In this document: positions 34,190 through 43,900 of the stretch, piece by piece | Numbering within the stretch: position 1 is the stretch's first letter | How the letters are laid out: every line of letters begins with the position of its first letter | Assembly (NCBI GenBank): GCA_910577095.1 | Contig: CAJTLY010000012.1 | Coordinates: forward strand, 1 to 53,912 | DNA from: an uncultured Alphaproteobacteria bacterium | Lineage (GTDB): Bacteria; Pseudomonadota; Alphaproteobacteria; RF32; CAG-239 | Direction of reading: 5' to 3' | Length of the DNA stretch: 53,912 nucleotides | Made by a program: the position numbers and the translations under genes | The notes under the pieces: generated by a model | Told to the model about the DNA's origin: nothing | Seen by the model: only the letters and a program-made list of their open reading frames with translations | The model's database searches: none

Positions 34190-35470
34190 TCAGGAAATTA
34201 TTTTTTTGCGGATCATAAACCACAACAGTCCCAGGCCGGGAATCACCATCACCGAACAAATCAAAAAGAACTCGGGCCAACTGACCCGGTCGGCCAAAAA
34301 ACCGCTGGTCGAAGCCAACACGTCACGCGGCAGGCTCATCAATGAGGACAGCAGTGCATATTGAGTGGCGCTGTAAGCGACGTTGCATAACGAAGCCATA
34401 TAGGCAACCAACGCCGTGGTTCCCATGCCCGCCGCCAAATTGTCCATACAGACGGTAAGCGCCAGAAGACAAATATTGTTACCGGCGTAAGCCTGACCGA
34501 TGTAAGCCAAGTTGGTCACCCCCTGCAAAATGCCGAACCACAGCAACGACTTTTTAAGGCCGCAGCGGTTGACGACAATTCCTCCCAGCAATCCGCCGGC
34601 AATCGTGGCCAGCATCCCGTATATTTTTGAAACATAGGCAATCTCGGTATTGCTGAAGCCCATGTCCTTATAAAAAACAAAAGCCATCGGCGCTTTATAT
34701 TCGTCGCTCAACCGATATAAAAGGATGAACAACAAAATCAACTCCCAGCGATGATGGCGCATAAAATCTTTAAACGGATTATAAACCGACTCTTTTAAAA
34801 AGCGTTTCAGGCGCGGACCGAACGCAAGCTTTTCGCGCTTTTCGCGATAGCGGCGGTCTTTATAAGGCTCTTTGGCCAACAAGACGGTTATAATGCCGAC
34901 TCCGGTACCCAACGCCATCACCAAATAGACCTGATGCCAATTCAGATATTGCGTCAGCCACAAGGCAAAAGCACCAGAAAAAAGCATTCCGATCCGATAA
35001 CCGAGAACAAATACGGCGGAACCGGCGCCTTGTTCTTCGGTTTTAAAACTGTCAATGCGATAAGCGTCGAGAATAATATCTTGCGAAGCGGAACAACCGG
35101 CCACAATAAATGCCGCCAATGCCATCCATGCGGTATGAAAATGCGGATTAATCGCGGCCATTGCCAAAATGGCCGTCAACATGCAAAGCTGAACAAACAA
35201 CGCCCAGCCGCGCCGCCGTCCCAAACGGTCAAACAACGGCAACCGAATGCGGTCGATCAGCGGCGACCACGCCCATTTGAAACTATAGGGCGTGCGGGCC
35301 AACGAAAATAAACCGATTAAGGCATAAGGAATATGGCTTTCCTGCAACCAGACCGTTAAGGTACTGCCGACCAGAAGCAACGGAAAACCGCTCGAAAAAC
35401 CGAATCCGAGCATGGCCAGCATTCTTTTGTCGGCATAAATTTTTGAAGCTTCCAGCCATTTGGCAAACAT
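34190..35470 (-). CDS. AmpG-like major facilitator transporter
   Basis: 426 aa from the ATG with GGGGAG upstream; a longer start at 35509 lacks a ribosome site. Twelve hydrophobic segments in two halves. The opening MLAMLGFGFSSGFPLLLVGSTLTVWLQES region is characteristic of AmpG, the inner-membrane permease that imports anhydro-muropeptides for peptidoglycan recycling. The middle has the VAGCSASQDIILDAYR segment, also AmpG-like. The sequence alone cannot rule out another substrate, and no ampD or nagZ is in the window. Confidence 0.78.
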   Translation of the reverse strand: MFAKWLEASKIYADKRMLAMLGFGFSSGFPLLLVGSTLTVWLQESHIPYALIGLFSLARTPYSFKWAWSPLIDRIRLPLFDRLGRRRGWALFVQLCMLTAILAMAAINPHFHTAWMALAAFIVAGCSASQDIILDAYRIDSFKTEEQGAGSAVFVLGYRIGMLFSGAFALWLTQYLNWHQVYLVMALGTGVGIITVLLAKEPYKDRRYREKREKLAFGPRLKRFLKESVYNPFKDFMRHHRWELILLFILLYRLSDEYKAPMAFVFYKDMGFSNTEIAYVSKIYGMLATIAGGLLGGIVVNRCGLKKSLLWFGILQGVTNLAYIGQAYAGNNICLLALTVCMDNLAAGMGTTALVAYMASLCNVAYSATQYALLSSLMSLPRDVLASTSGFLADRVSWPEFFLICSVMVIPGLGLLWFMIRKKIIS

Positions 35471-35597
35471 TGTCGTTCTCCCCGTATCCGCGTTTTTTAT
35501 AGCACACACAGGTTAATTTTTTATATAGTATCTTCGGTTTTTCCGTTCTAAGGCCCAATTCATGTCATATTACAAACGATAACGGCAACTTAAAACT

Positions 35598-36683
35598 TTA
35601 CAGGCACAATTTTTTCACCACATAATTGAGCAACAGCCGGCCTTTAGCCGTCACTTTGAAGCGGCGGGGCGTTTCTTCAACCAACCCTGCTTCCGTCAGC
35701 GCGGCAATCTGCGGCGGAGAGGCAAAAGCGTTCCAGTCCAGACCGCAGGCCGAGGCAAAACGTTCTTTGTCAATTCCCTCGTTGAGACGCAGTCCCATAA
35801 TCGTCAGTTCTTCGGCTCGTTCACGGGAAGAAACCTCTTCCAACCGGCGCCTGTGCACGGTCGTTACAATCTTTCCCTCACAATGCAAATAGCCGACCGC
35901 CCCTTCGCCGACGCCGACATAATCGTCTCCGTGCCAGTAGCCGAGATTGTGGCGGCATTCGAAACCGGGTTGCGCATAGTTGGAAACCTCGTATTGCCGG
36001 TAACCGGCCGCAGCCGTAACGTCGGAAGAAAGACGGTATAATTCGGACGCCGCATCGTCTTCCATCGCCGCCACCCCCTTGCGCGCAAAAACCGTCCCTT
36101 CCTCGATGGTGAGCTGGTAAAGGGAAAGATGCTTCATACCCATGGCCGTCGCCTGTCGCAATTCCTTTTCCCATGCTGTCGGCGTTTGGCCGGGACGGGC
36201 ATAGATCAGATCAAACGAATGATTGTCAAAGTTTTTCAACACCGAATCGACCGACTGCAAAGCATCTTTGAGCGTATGAGTACGACCGAGAAACTTCAGA
36301 TCACGGTCGTTCAATGCCTGAACGCCCAGCGACAACCGGTTAATTCCCGCTTGTTTGAAATCGGCAAACAATCCCGGCCGATCTGTGTTGGGGTTGGCTT
36401 CGAGCGAGATCTCCGGGGTTGCGCTCATCGGCCATAAGGCCGCGATCTTATCCAAAATACGACTGATTTGACGCGGTGCAAGCAGCGAAGGAGTCCCGCC
36501 GCCGAAAAAAACCGTATCGACCGTATAGTCATCGTTTAAATGCCGGTAATATTCCAAATCGGCCAGATAATCGTCCACAATGATTTCCTGACCGGCGATC
36601 GGAGAAACCCGGCTGAAAAAGTCGCAGTAAGGGCACTTGCTGCGGCAGAACGGCCAGTGGATATAGACGCCAAGCCGCTGCAT
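35598..36683 (-). CDS. hemW: Radical-SAM heme chaperone HemW
   Basis: 361 aa. The radical-SAM cluster motif CRSKCPYC (C-x3-C-x2-C) lies near residue 15 in YIHWPFCRSKCPYCDF, and SAM-binding FFGGGTPSLL near residue 60. The C-terminal HemN-type domain follows. HemW was long annotated as an oxygen-independent coproporphyrinogen oxidase, but those enzymes carry an additional fourth cysteine that is absent here, so the heme chaperone role is preferred. Its ATG overlaps the hslU stop by one base. Confidence 0.9.
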   Translation of the reverse strand: MQRLGVYIHWPFCRSKCPYCDFFSRVSPIAGQEIIVDDYLADLEYYRHLNDDYTVDTVFFGGGTPSLLAPRQISRILDKIAALWPMSATPEISLEANPNTDRPGLFADFKQAGINRLSLGVQALNDRDLKFLGRTHTLKDALQSVDSVLKNFDNHSFDLIYARPGQTPTAWEKELRQATAMGMKHLSLYQLTIEEGTVFARKGVAAMEDDAASELYRLSSDVTAAAGYRQYEVSNYAQPGFECRHNLGYWHGDDYVGVGEGAVGYLHCEGKIVTTVHRRRLEEVSSRERAEELTIMGLRLNEGIDKERFASACGLDWNAFASPPQIAALTEAGLVEETPRRFKVTAKGRLLLNYVVKKLCL

Positions 36684-37999
36684 CAGAGAATGAACTTCGA
36701 CAAATCGCCTGAAACCGTATATTTGGCCAGCCGTTCTTCAACCATCGCCGCGCTGATCACTGCTTTGCCTCCGCTTTGGTCGGAAGCATTAAAACTGATG
36801 TCTTCCAGCAGAATTTCCAGCACCGTATGCAAACGCCGCGCGCCGATATTTTCCACGTTTTCATTAATCTGCACCGCAATGTCGGCAATCTTGTCAATTG
36901 CCGCCGGCTCGAATTCCAACGTAAAGTTTTCGGTTGCCAGCAAGGCCTGATACTGCTCAATCAGGTTGGCTTCCGGCTCGGTCAGAATCCGCACAAAATC
37001 GTCATGGGTCAGTGCCGCCAGTTCAACCCGGATCGGCAAACGGCCTTGCAGCTCCGGCAGCAGATCGGACGGTTTGGACAAATGAAACGCACCCGAGCAA
37101 ATAAATAAAATATGGTCGGTTTTTACCATTCCGTGTTTGGTTGACACCGTTGTCCCCTCGATCAACGGCAGCAAGTCGCGCTGCACGCCCTCGCGGGAAA
37201 CGTCACCGCCGCGGCGTTCGTCATGGCCGCTGATCTTGTCAATCTCGTCAATAAACACAATACCGTCATTCTCAACCGATTTGACAGCCTGAGCAATAAT
37301 CTTTTCATTGTCCAGCAGCTTGTCGCTTTCTTCCTGCAATACCAATTTTTCGGCATCGGCCACCGTCATTTTGCGGGTTTTGTACTTTTCACCCATTGAT
37401 TTGCCGAAAATGTCGCCCAAACTGATCATCCCCATCTGCGCGCCCGGCATACCCGGAATTTCCATTGTCGGCATCGTATTACTGCCGGCGTCAACAACGC
37501 TGATCTCAATTTCCCGTTCGGCAAGTTTCCCCTCCCGCAGCATTTTGCGAAACTTCTGTTTGGTTTCGTCACTGGCCGAAACGCCGACCAGCGCTTCGAG
37601 AATCCTTTCTTCGGCGGCAAGCGCGGCCCGCTCGCTCACTTCTTTGCGCATTCTCAGTCGGGTGGCGTTAATCGAAATATCGACCAAATCGCGGATAATC
37701 GACTCGACATCGCGGCCGACATAACCGATTTCGGTAAACTTGGTTGCTTCCACCTTGATGAAAGGCGCTTTGGCCAATTTGGCCAACCGGCGCGAAATTT
37801 CGGTTTTGCCGACCCCGGTCGGTCCCACCATCAGGATGTTCTTCGGCACGATTTCCTCTCGCAGACGTTCGCTGACCTGCATACGCCTCCAACGGTTGCG
37901 CAGAGCGATTGCTACCGCTTTTTTGGCCTCGTTCTGGCCGATAATATAACGATCGAGTTCGGAAACGATTTCCCGCGGACTGAAATTTGCACTACTCAT
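36683..37999 (-). CDS. hslU: HslU, ATPase subunit of the HslUV protease
   Basis: 438 aa AAA+ unfoldase. Walker A GPTGVGKTEI near residue 60, Walker B IVFIDEIDKI near 250, a sensor-2 region near the C-terminus, and the C-terminal SKFIL that docks on HslV. The I-domain inserts between the Walker motifs (about 110-230). It feeds unfolded substrates to HslV. The start overlaps the end of hslV by 8 bases, and hemW follows by a one-base overlap, so the three are one unit. Confidence 0.97.
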   Translation of the reverse strand: MSSANFSPREIVSELDRYIIGQNEAKKAVAIALRNRWRRMQVSERLREEIVPKNILMVGPTGVGKTEISRRLAKLAKAPFIKVEATKFTEIGYVGRDVESIIRDLVDISINATRLRMRKEVSERAALAAEERILEALVGVSASDETKQKFRKMLREGKLAEREIEISVVDAGSNTMPTMEIPGMPGAQMGMISLGDIFGKSMGEKYKTRKMTVADAEKLVLQEESDKLLDNEKIIAQAVKSVENDGIVFIDEIDKISGHDERRGGDVSREGVQRDLLPLIEGTTVSTKHGMVKTDHILFICSGAFHLSKPSDLLPELQGRLPIRVELAALTHDDFVRILTEPEANLIEQYQALLATENFTLEFEPAAIDKIADIAVQINENVENIGARRLHTVLEILLEDISFNASDQSGGKAVISAAMVEERLAKYTVSGDLSKFIL

Positions 38000-38525
38000 C
38001 GGCAGTCACCTTTTCAATAATCAGATTATGGTTGGTATAAACGTCTATGTCACCCGCAATATTCATCGCCTTGCGGGCAATATCCTCCAAAGACAACCCT
38101 TCCACGTCATACAGGGCTTTGGCGGCAGCCATCGCATAATTGCCGCCGGAACCGATGCCGATAATGCCGTCATCGGGTTCCATCACTTCGCCGGTACCGG
38201 AAATAACCAGCGAAATATCCTTGTCGGCCACAATCATAAACGCTTGCAGCTGCCGCAAATACTTGTCCATCCGCCAGTCTTTGGCCAGTTCGACCGCTGC
38301 CCTTTTGAGCTGATAAGCATATTTTTCCAGTTTGCCTTCCAACCGCTCGATCAAAGTGATTCCGTCAGCGGCCGCACCGGCAAACCCGGCAATGATTTTG
38401 CCGTTGCCGATCCGCCGGACTTTAACCGATTTGGATTTGAAAATCACGGTTTCACCCAATGTTGCCTGGCCGTCGCCGGCAATCACAACTTCCGAACCTT
38501 TGCGGATACATAAAATGGTGGTCAT
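37992..38525 (-). CDS. hslV: HslV, peptidase subunit of the HslUV protease
   Basis: 177 aa from the ATG at 38525; the upstream TTG is not needed. The mature enzyme begins at Thr2 after methionine removal (MTTILCIRKG), the N-terminal nucleophile of this proteasome-like family. GDGQATLG and FAGAAADG follow as in other HslV proteins. GGAAAA lies before the start. murI lies 92 bases upstream on the same strand. Confidence 0.97.
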   Translation of the reverse strand: MTTILCIRKGSEVVIAGDGQATLGETVIFKSKSVKVRRIGNGKIIAGFAGAAADGITLIERLEGKLEKYAYQLKRAAVELAKDWRMDKYLRQLQAFMIVADKDISLVISGTGEVMEPDDGIIGIGSGGNYAMAAAKALYDVEGLSLEDIARKAMNIAGDIDVYTNHNLIIEKVTADE

Positions 38526-38617
38526 CAATTTTCCTTAATTTTTCATTGCACTGATTAGTATGTAGGTAAAAAAATCGGCGATTGCAAGAGCGCCCGAAAA
38601 CAGCACGTCTTTTTTGA

Positions 38618-39412
38618 CTAATCCCCGCTGTTGCCGCATCGACAGATCGGAATTTCGGGAAACAACAGCGACGCCACTTTTTGCGCGTGCCGGTTAAGGC
38701 TGCTGACTTCAAAACGGTAACTTCCGCCGGTGCCGAGACAATTTTGTATCTCCGGATGCCGTTGCAGATAATCTTTCAGTTTGCCGGCCATCAATTCGTC
38801 TTGCGACACGATTTTAACCCCCCGCAGCGCGGCGCGAAAAAAATGTTTGACCAGCGGATAATGGGTACAACCGAGAATCAGGTTGTCGCATCCGGCAAAA
38901 GAAACTGCACATTCGCGCGCAATCTTTTCCGCTTTTGCAAAATCGTCCGCCTCTATTGCCGGCACCAGTCCGGGCACGGCAATTTCCAAAACGTCGGCGG
39001 CCGGATTCACTTTGCCGAGTTCTTCGCGATAGATATGCGAGCGCGCCGTGGCCGCCGTGGCTGCAACGCCGATCCGCCGCGCACCGCCGGCAGCGGCAAC
39101 TTCAACGGTCGGGATCACAACCCCCAACACTTTAACATCCGGTGCTTCCGAAGGCAAAAAACGCTGCTGGATATAACGCAGCGCGATTGAGGTCGCGGTA
39201 TTGCAGGCAATAATGATGATTTTGCAGTCTTGCGAGATCATATAACGCATCGCCTTCAGGGTATAGGACAAGATCTGACCCGAGGTTTTGTCGCCGTAAG
39301 GCAGATGGCGCGAATCACCGTAATACAAATAATCGTAATTCGGCATTTCTTCAATAAACGCCTTAGTTATCACCAGACCGCCGAGACCGGAATCAAATAC
39401 TCCTATTTTCAT
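38618..39412 (-). CDS. murI: Glutamate racemase
   Basis: 264 aa from the ATG at 39412, which has AAAGG 8 bases upstream and begins with the family-typical MKIGVFDSGLGGLVI. The two catalytic cysteines are visible in IIACNTATS and LGCTHYPLV. It makes D-glutamate for peptidoglycan. The amino-terminal and carboxy-terminal halves have the expected pseudo-symmetry. Confidence 0.95.
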   Translation of the reverse strand: MKIGVFDSGLGGLVITKAFIEEMPNYDYLYYGDSRHLPYGDKTSGQILSYTLKAMRYMISQDCKIIIIACNTATSIALRYIQQRFLPSEAPDVKVLGVVIPTVEVAAAGGARRIGVAATAATARSHIYREELGKVNPAADVLEIAVPGLVPAIEADDFAKAEKIARECAVSFAGCDNLILGCTHYPLVKHFFRAALRGVKIVSQDELMAGKLKDYLQRHPEIQNCLGTGGSYRFEVSSLNRHAQKVASLLFPEIPICRCGNSGD

Positions 39413-39461
39413 GTCAAAAGCCTTTAATTTCAATGCTGCCGGTCGGAGTTTAAACCCACGG

Positions 39462-39496
39462 AAATCCGAAGTCCATTACTTTTTTCGGATTTTTTT
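39462..39496 (+). terminator. Terminator-like hairpin upstream of candidate small RNA 2
   Basis: AAATCCGAA (39462-39470) pairs with TTCGGATTT (39484-39492) around a 13-base loop, followed by TTTT. It would insulate the promoter that follows. Confidence 0.5.
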
Positions 39497-39507
39497 CGTT
39501 TACGCTC

Positions 39508-39536
39508 TTGCAACCTGAATAAAACTACTATATAAT
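39508..39536 (+). promoter_or_regulatory. Strong promoter of candidate small RNA 2
   Basis: TTGCAA (39508-39513), 17 bases, perfect TATAAT (39531-39536). No protein frame follows on this strand. Confidence 0.7.
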
Positions 39537-39542
39537 TTGTAT

Positions 39543-39629
39543 TAAATTTTCTGCCATGCAAATAGTCTTGACCCCCAATCAACTACCGGCGGAAAATTTG
39601 GCACTCTGCTTCACGGCAGAGTGCTTTTT
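39543..39629 (+). ncRNA. Candidate small RNA 2
   Basis: Predicted transcript of about 87 nt lying between two minus-strand genes. It forms a 12-bp stem (39544-39555 with 39588-39599, one T-G pair) around a 32-base loop that contains GACCCCCAATC, then a strong terminator GCACTCTGC/GCAGAGTGC (39601-39609, 39616-39624) with T5. No plus-strand gene lies nearby to own this terminator, so an independent RNA gene is the simplest reading. Confidence 0.6.
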
Positions 39630-39647
39630 CGTATCTTCTCCGCCATT

Positions 39648-40835
39648 TTACGGCTGCGGATGATTAAGATGAAGGCGCATCGCCAGCCAGGCCAGCGTTT
39701 TTCCCTGCAACAGCACCGAACTGATCACCAGAAAAAAAATCAGATTAAACAAAAACTGAGAATCGGGAAAACCGATCATCAACGGATAAGTGGCCAAAAT
39801 AATCGGCACCGCTCCCTTTAAGCCCGCCCAGCTGATAAACAGCTTTTCGCGAAAGCCGAAACCGCTGCGATACAAACAGATGAAAACGGCCGCCGGACGG
39901 GCGGCAAAGATCAGAAAAAACGCCGCCGCCAAACCGGCCGGCATCACCGACAACAATTCGTGGGGATTGACCAGCAACCCCAGCAACAAAAACATCCCCA
40001 CCTGCATGATCCAGCTGAGAGAATCGTGAAAACGGATCAGGTTGCGCCGATAAATGAAAGGAGAGTTCCCGACTACGATGCCGCTGACGTAAACCGCCAA
40101 AAAACCGTTGCCGCCCAACAACTGGACCAAGCCAAAAAGCAGCAGCACCAAACCCACCCCGAACACCGTATATAACCCGAAATAACAAATGCACACTTTT
40201 TGCAGCAACACCAAGGCCGATTTTCCCAGAACAAAACCGAGCGCCAAGCCGAGAATCAATTGCAAACCGAACATTTTGAGTAAAGCAACGGCGTCAAAAG
40301 CCGAATTTTGTAAAAAAGCCAACGCCCCCAACGACAACAATACCGCCATCGGGTCATTGCTCCCCGATTCAAATTCCAACAGCGGCCGCAAGCTGCCGCG
40401 CAACCGGGTCTTTTGGGTTCGCATAATCATAAAAACCGCCGGCGCATCGGTCGAAGAGACAATAACGCTGAGCAAAAGAGCAACCGCCAAATCAAAACGC
40501 AAAATACCATAGGCTGCCGCAAACAAAAACAATGCCGTCAGCACCACCCCCAGAGTGGCCAGCAGGCTGCCGCGAAACAAAACCGGCCGCACGTCTTTCC
40601 AACGCATATCAAGACCGCCGGCAAACAAAATAAAAGCAAGCGCTATCGTACCGATGTTATTGGTAATTTGGGCATCATAGAATTGAATTTGTCCGATTCC
40701 GTCACTGCCGGCCAGCATGCCGACGGCAATAAAAACCAGCAAACCGGGAATTCCGAGAAAAGTGGAAATCCGGTTGGCAAAAACGCTGACCAACAGCAAG
40801 GCACCGGCCACAGCCATCAGGACTTCGATCTGCAT
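39648..40835 (-). CDS. Cation:proton antiporter, CPA1 (NhaP2/CvrA-like) family
   Basis: 395 aa from the ATG with GGAGA upstream. Opening segments RISTFLGIPGLLVFIAVG and MLAGSDGIGQIQF are those of the NhaP2/CvrA-type K+/H+ antiporters, and the middle keeps SSTDAPAVF and FESGSNDPMA. The E. coli protein is about 578 aa and continues into a regulatory TrkA-C domain. Here the chain stops right after the exchanger core, so the regulatory part is missing. No frameshifted remainder is seen downstream. Confidence 0.85.
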   Translation of the reverse strand: MQIEVLMAVAGALLLVSVFANRISTFLGIPGLLVFIAVGMLAGSDGIGQIQFYDAQITNNIGTIALAFILFAGGLDMRWKDVRPVLFRGSLLATLGVVLTALFLFAAAYGILRFDLAVALLLSVIVSSTDAPAVFMIMRTQKTRLRGSLRPLLEFESGSNDPMAVLLSLGALAFLQNSAFDAVALLKMFGLQLILGLALGFVLGKSALVLLQKVCICYFGLYTVFGVGLVLLLFGLVQLLGGNGFLAVYVSGIVVGNSPFIYRRNLIRFHDSLSWIMQVGMFLLLGLLVNPHELLSVMPAGLAAAFFLIFAARPAAVFICLYRSGFGFREKLFISWAGLKGAVPIILATYPLMIGFPDSQFLFNLIFFLVISSVLLQGKTLAWLAMRLHLNHPQP

Positions 40836-40927
40836 TATCACGTTCTCCGTTGCATCTATGCCAAATATAGGCGCAATAAAACGGTTTGCAACGCTGCAAG
40901 ATGCCAAATCCGAACTCGGCAGTCACC

Positions 40928-40958
40928 AAAAAGCCCGGGAATTTCCCGGGCTTTTTTT
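40928..40958 (-). terminator. Terminator of the 1537-codon gene
   Basis: AGCCCGGGAA / TTCCCGGGCT stem with A- and T-runs on both sides, just after the gene's stop. Confidence 0.8.
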
Positions 40959-40971
40959 GCGGTCGGGTTGT

Positions 40972-43900
40972 TTAGTCGCCATATCCCCCGCGGCCGCGGC
41001 GAACAGCCGCCCGGGGCTGTCCTTCATAGGCATTTGCCTTGACGATCTCACCGTTGGTGTCATGCTTCAATCCCAAATCGGTCAACCGTCTATCATGAGC
41101 CTGCATAAAACGGGACTCCGCCGCTGTCAATTCACGGCTGCCCGATTGTTCCTGCAAATGATCGTAAATCGCCTCGTTTTGAGTAATTTTTTGCGCTTCC
41201 ATCAATGTTCTGCTGGAAACAATCGAATAATTTCCCGATTTAATGGTTCCGTTTGCCGCCGTATATTTGCCGTCAGCGTCCTGCTGAATGCCTTTTTCGC
41301 CGCGCAACGCCTGCAAAACATCCTGATCTACGGTGACGCCGCCCTTTGTTTCAAGTCGGTAACTGCCTTGGTCGTCAAGTTCAATCAGTTTGTAGGTTCC
41401 TTTAAAACCGCCGCGATCAATTTCCACCGGTTCATTAACCGCTGTCGACGCCACAACGACCGTTCCTTCGTCGGATTTTTCCGTCTTTTCGGTTGTCTCG
41501 CCGGTTGTCTTTTCGGTTGTCGTCGTTTGATCCCCGGTTTTTACTTCCGGATCCTTGTGTTCTCCGCTCAAATCATAAAACCGGCGGCTCCCGCCCTGAT
41601 CCGTTATTTCGCTGCCCTGCCGCAAAACTTCGGTTCTGCCGGCAATCTGCGACGCCGCTTCCGGATTGTAGCTCAGACGCCCGTCTTCGCGTACCAGCCC
41701 CAAACCGGCCAAATCCTGCTCATAATTCCGGCGCCATTGCATATCCTGGTCGCTCAGGGTATCGCCTTTGCCGACGCGGACGTCCATATCATGATAAACG
41801 GCTTCGTTTAACGAAATCCGTTCGGCCAGATATTCGCATTTGATCATAATGCCCGAAGCTTCCGGATTGGTCGGATTTTGCGAACCAAAGTTATCGGCCC
41901 GCAAAGCGCCGCCCAACGCGCTGAAATCGTGCGAAGTGTCACCGTGACTGCGGATGGTGCTTTGGAAAGTGTCCAGCAAACCGCGGTCAATGTTCAGACT
42001 CTGACGGTCGGCAATGCGATATTGCAGTTGCGGGTTGCCTTCGGAATCGTTCTCAATCCAGTATCTGCCTTTGAAAGTGGTGCTCCATACCTTATGTTCG
42101 ACAACTTCCGGCGTTGTGGTTTCATAAAGCTCGTCGCCGCCGCGATGCTTGCTGCCGGTATTTTCATCGCCGTCTTGCAGTTCGATTTTCTGCGATTGCT
42201 GCAAACCGGCCGTTCCGCGTCCTCCTTCATTGTCCGACGAGGTATGGTCGGCTTTCAGGACCTCTTGCAAAGCTGCGGACGCGCTTGACGCACGGTGAGT
42301 TTTGAAGTGATCGCCGTCAATTTCGGTCACCAGAGTTTGCGGACGGCCATGGCGGTCAAGCGTGGTTTTAATCACTGTCGAATGAGTATCGTCTTGGAGA
42401 ACCGTTATTTGGGAAGAAACCATTTTTTCGTTCGAATCATACAAATTGACAACTTCAACGTTTTTACCGTTCATCCTACCGGTGCCGGACATTTCATAGC
42501 CCTTGCCGCTTTCAAAATCATGACGCGTCAGCTTAAAATCTGTATCCTTCTCGATGCCGGTTTGGGCAGTCGTCTCGGTTTTTTCTTCGTTTTCCGGCTG
42601 TTTTTTCACTGTTTCGTCCGCAACCGTCTTTTCTCCCGTCGTTTGTTCGGGATGCGCTTCTTTATATTGTTCCATGAATTTTAAAGCATTGCCGTCCAAC
42701 TGTTCTCCGTTGGCCAGCCGGGTTTGCAGATCCTGATAAATCCGGGCATCCATTTGCTCCGGATCCATATTATTCAGATCCCCCAGTTCCATCCGATAGA
42801 TAACCCGGCCGTTTTCGTCAAAGGAATAGCCCTGAATCGACGTTTTGTCGTCATTGCCAACCTTTTGATCCCCATCACCGGTAACGGTCTTTTCTCCCGT
42901 ACCGTTTGTGTCGTCGCCATGTCGGTCGCCTTCGCCGGTGTTTTGTTCGCCTTGTTTAACTTCGCCGGTTGTATTTTCTTGACGGCTTCTTTCGGTTGCT
43001 TCTTTAAGCAAAGCAGCGGCATCGTCACCGATCGGCTGACCGTCCTTGAAATGAGAATCGGCAAATTTGACCAACGACTCGACCTGCGCAGAACTCAGTT
43101 TGCCCTGATCATAGAGATCCTGCAAAGTTGATGACGTAATCACACCTCTTTTGTAAAGATTGCCTTCGCCTTCTAATTTAAAGGAGCCTTTTGTTACATC
43201 ATCCACCGACGGATTTTCGGTGCCTTCGAGAATAATCGTTGCCGCCCGCGGATATTGTTCGAACAAATCGCTCAGATTTCGCTGTTGAACCTCTGTCGGC
43301 TCAAACGCCGTTTGTACAACCGGTTCGACGACTGTCTGATCGCCGTTTTCATCAGCTGTATGTTGTTCGGTCGGAATTTGAACATCGTCTACGGTTGCGC
43401 TGTCCGCTGCCGCAGCGGCATAATCAAATCCGAAACCGCGGAAAGTTCCGTCGGGATTAATCAGGCTGAAGGTCGGATTGCCGCGAATATTTTCCCATTC
43501 TCTGAACCGGTTGGGCGTATTGACATCTTCCAAAACCGTAACCGTCTTTTCAACACCGGTACTGTCGGCCGCAATATTCTCGGCCGGCGCCGTCACTTCC
43601 TGATTGCCATAACCCATGAAGCTCTGAATCCGAGAGAAAAATGACGGCGTTTCGGCAACCGGCGCCGTTATGGTGTCCGTCGCCGCTTGGGTGGCCTGCG
43701 TCTCTTTTGTTTCGTCCACAGGATAATTTATCGTTGTTCCCGTACCGTCATGCATAACACTATCAACACTGTGACTGACCCCGCCGTAAAGCATATAAGC
43801 ACCGACGGTTTCGGCAATCAGCCCGCTGCCGTTGCTGTACAACTGTTTCCACGCTTCCTTGTCACGACCTTTTTTATTCCACAGGGTTTGAATCGCTTTG

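Noticed and set aside
35598..36683. Oxygen-independent coproporphyrinogen oxidase (HemN)
   Set aside because: The cluster motif is C-x3-C-x2-C without the fourth cysteine expected in HemN; HemW fits better.
41400..43400. CRISPR-like repetition in the 1537-codon gene
   Set aside because: The recurring TTTTCGGTTGT-type words are coding for Thr/Glu/Lys linkers, in frame, with no uniform spacers.
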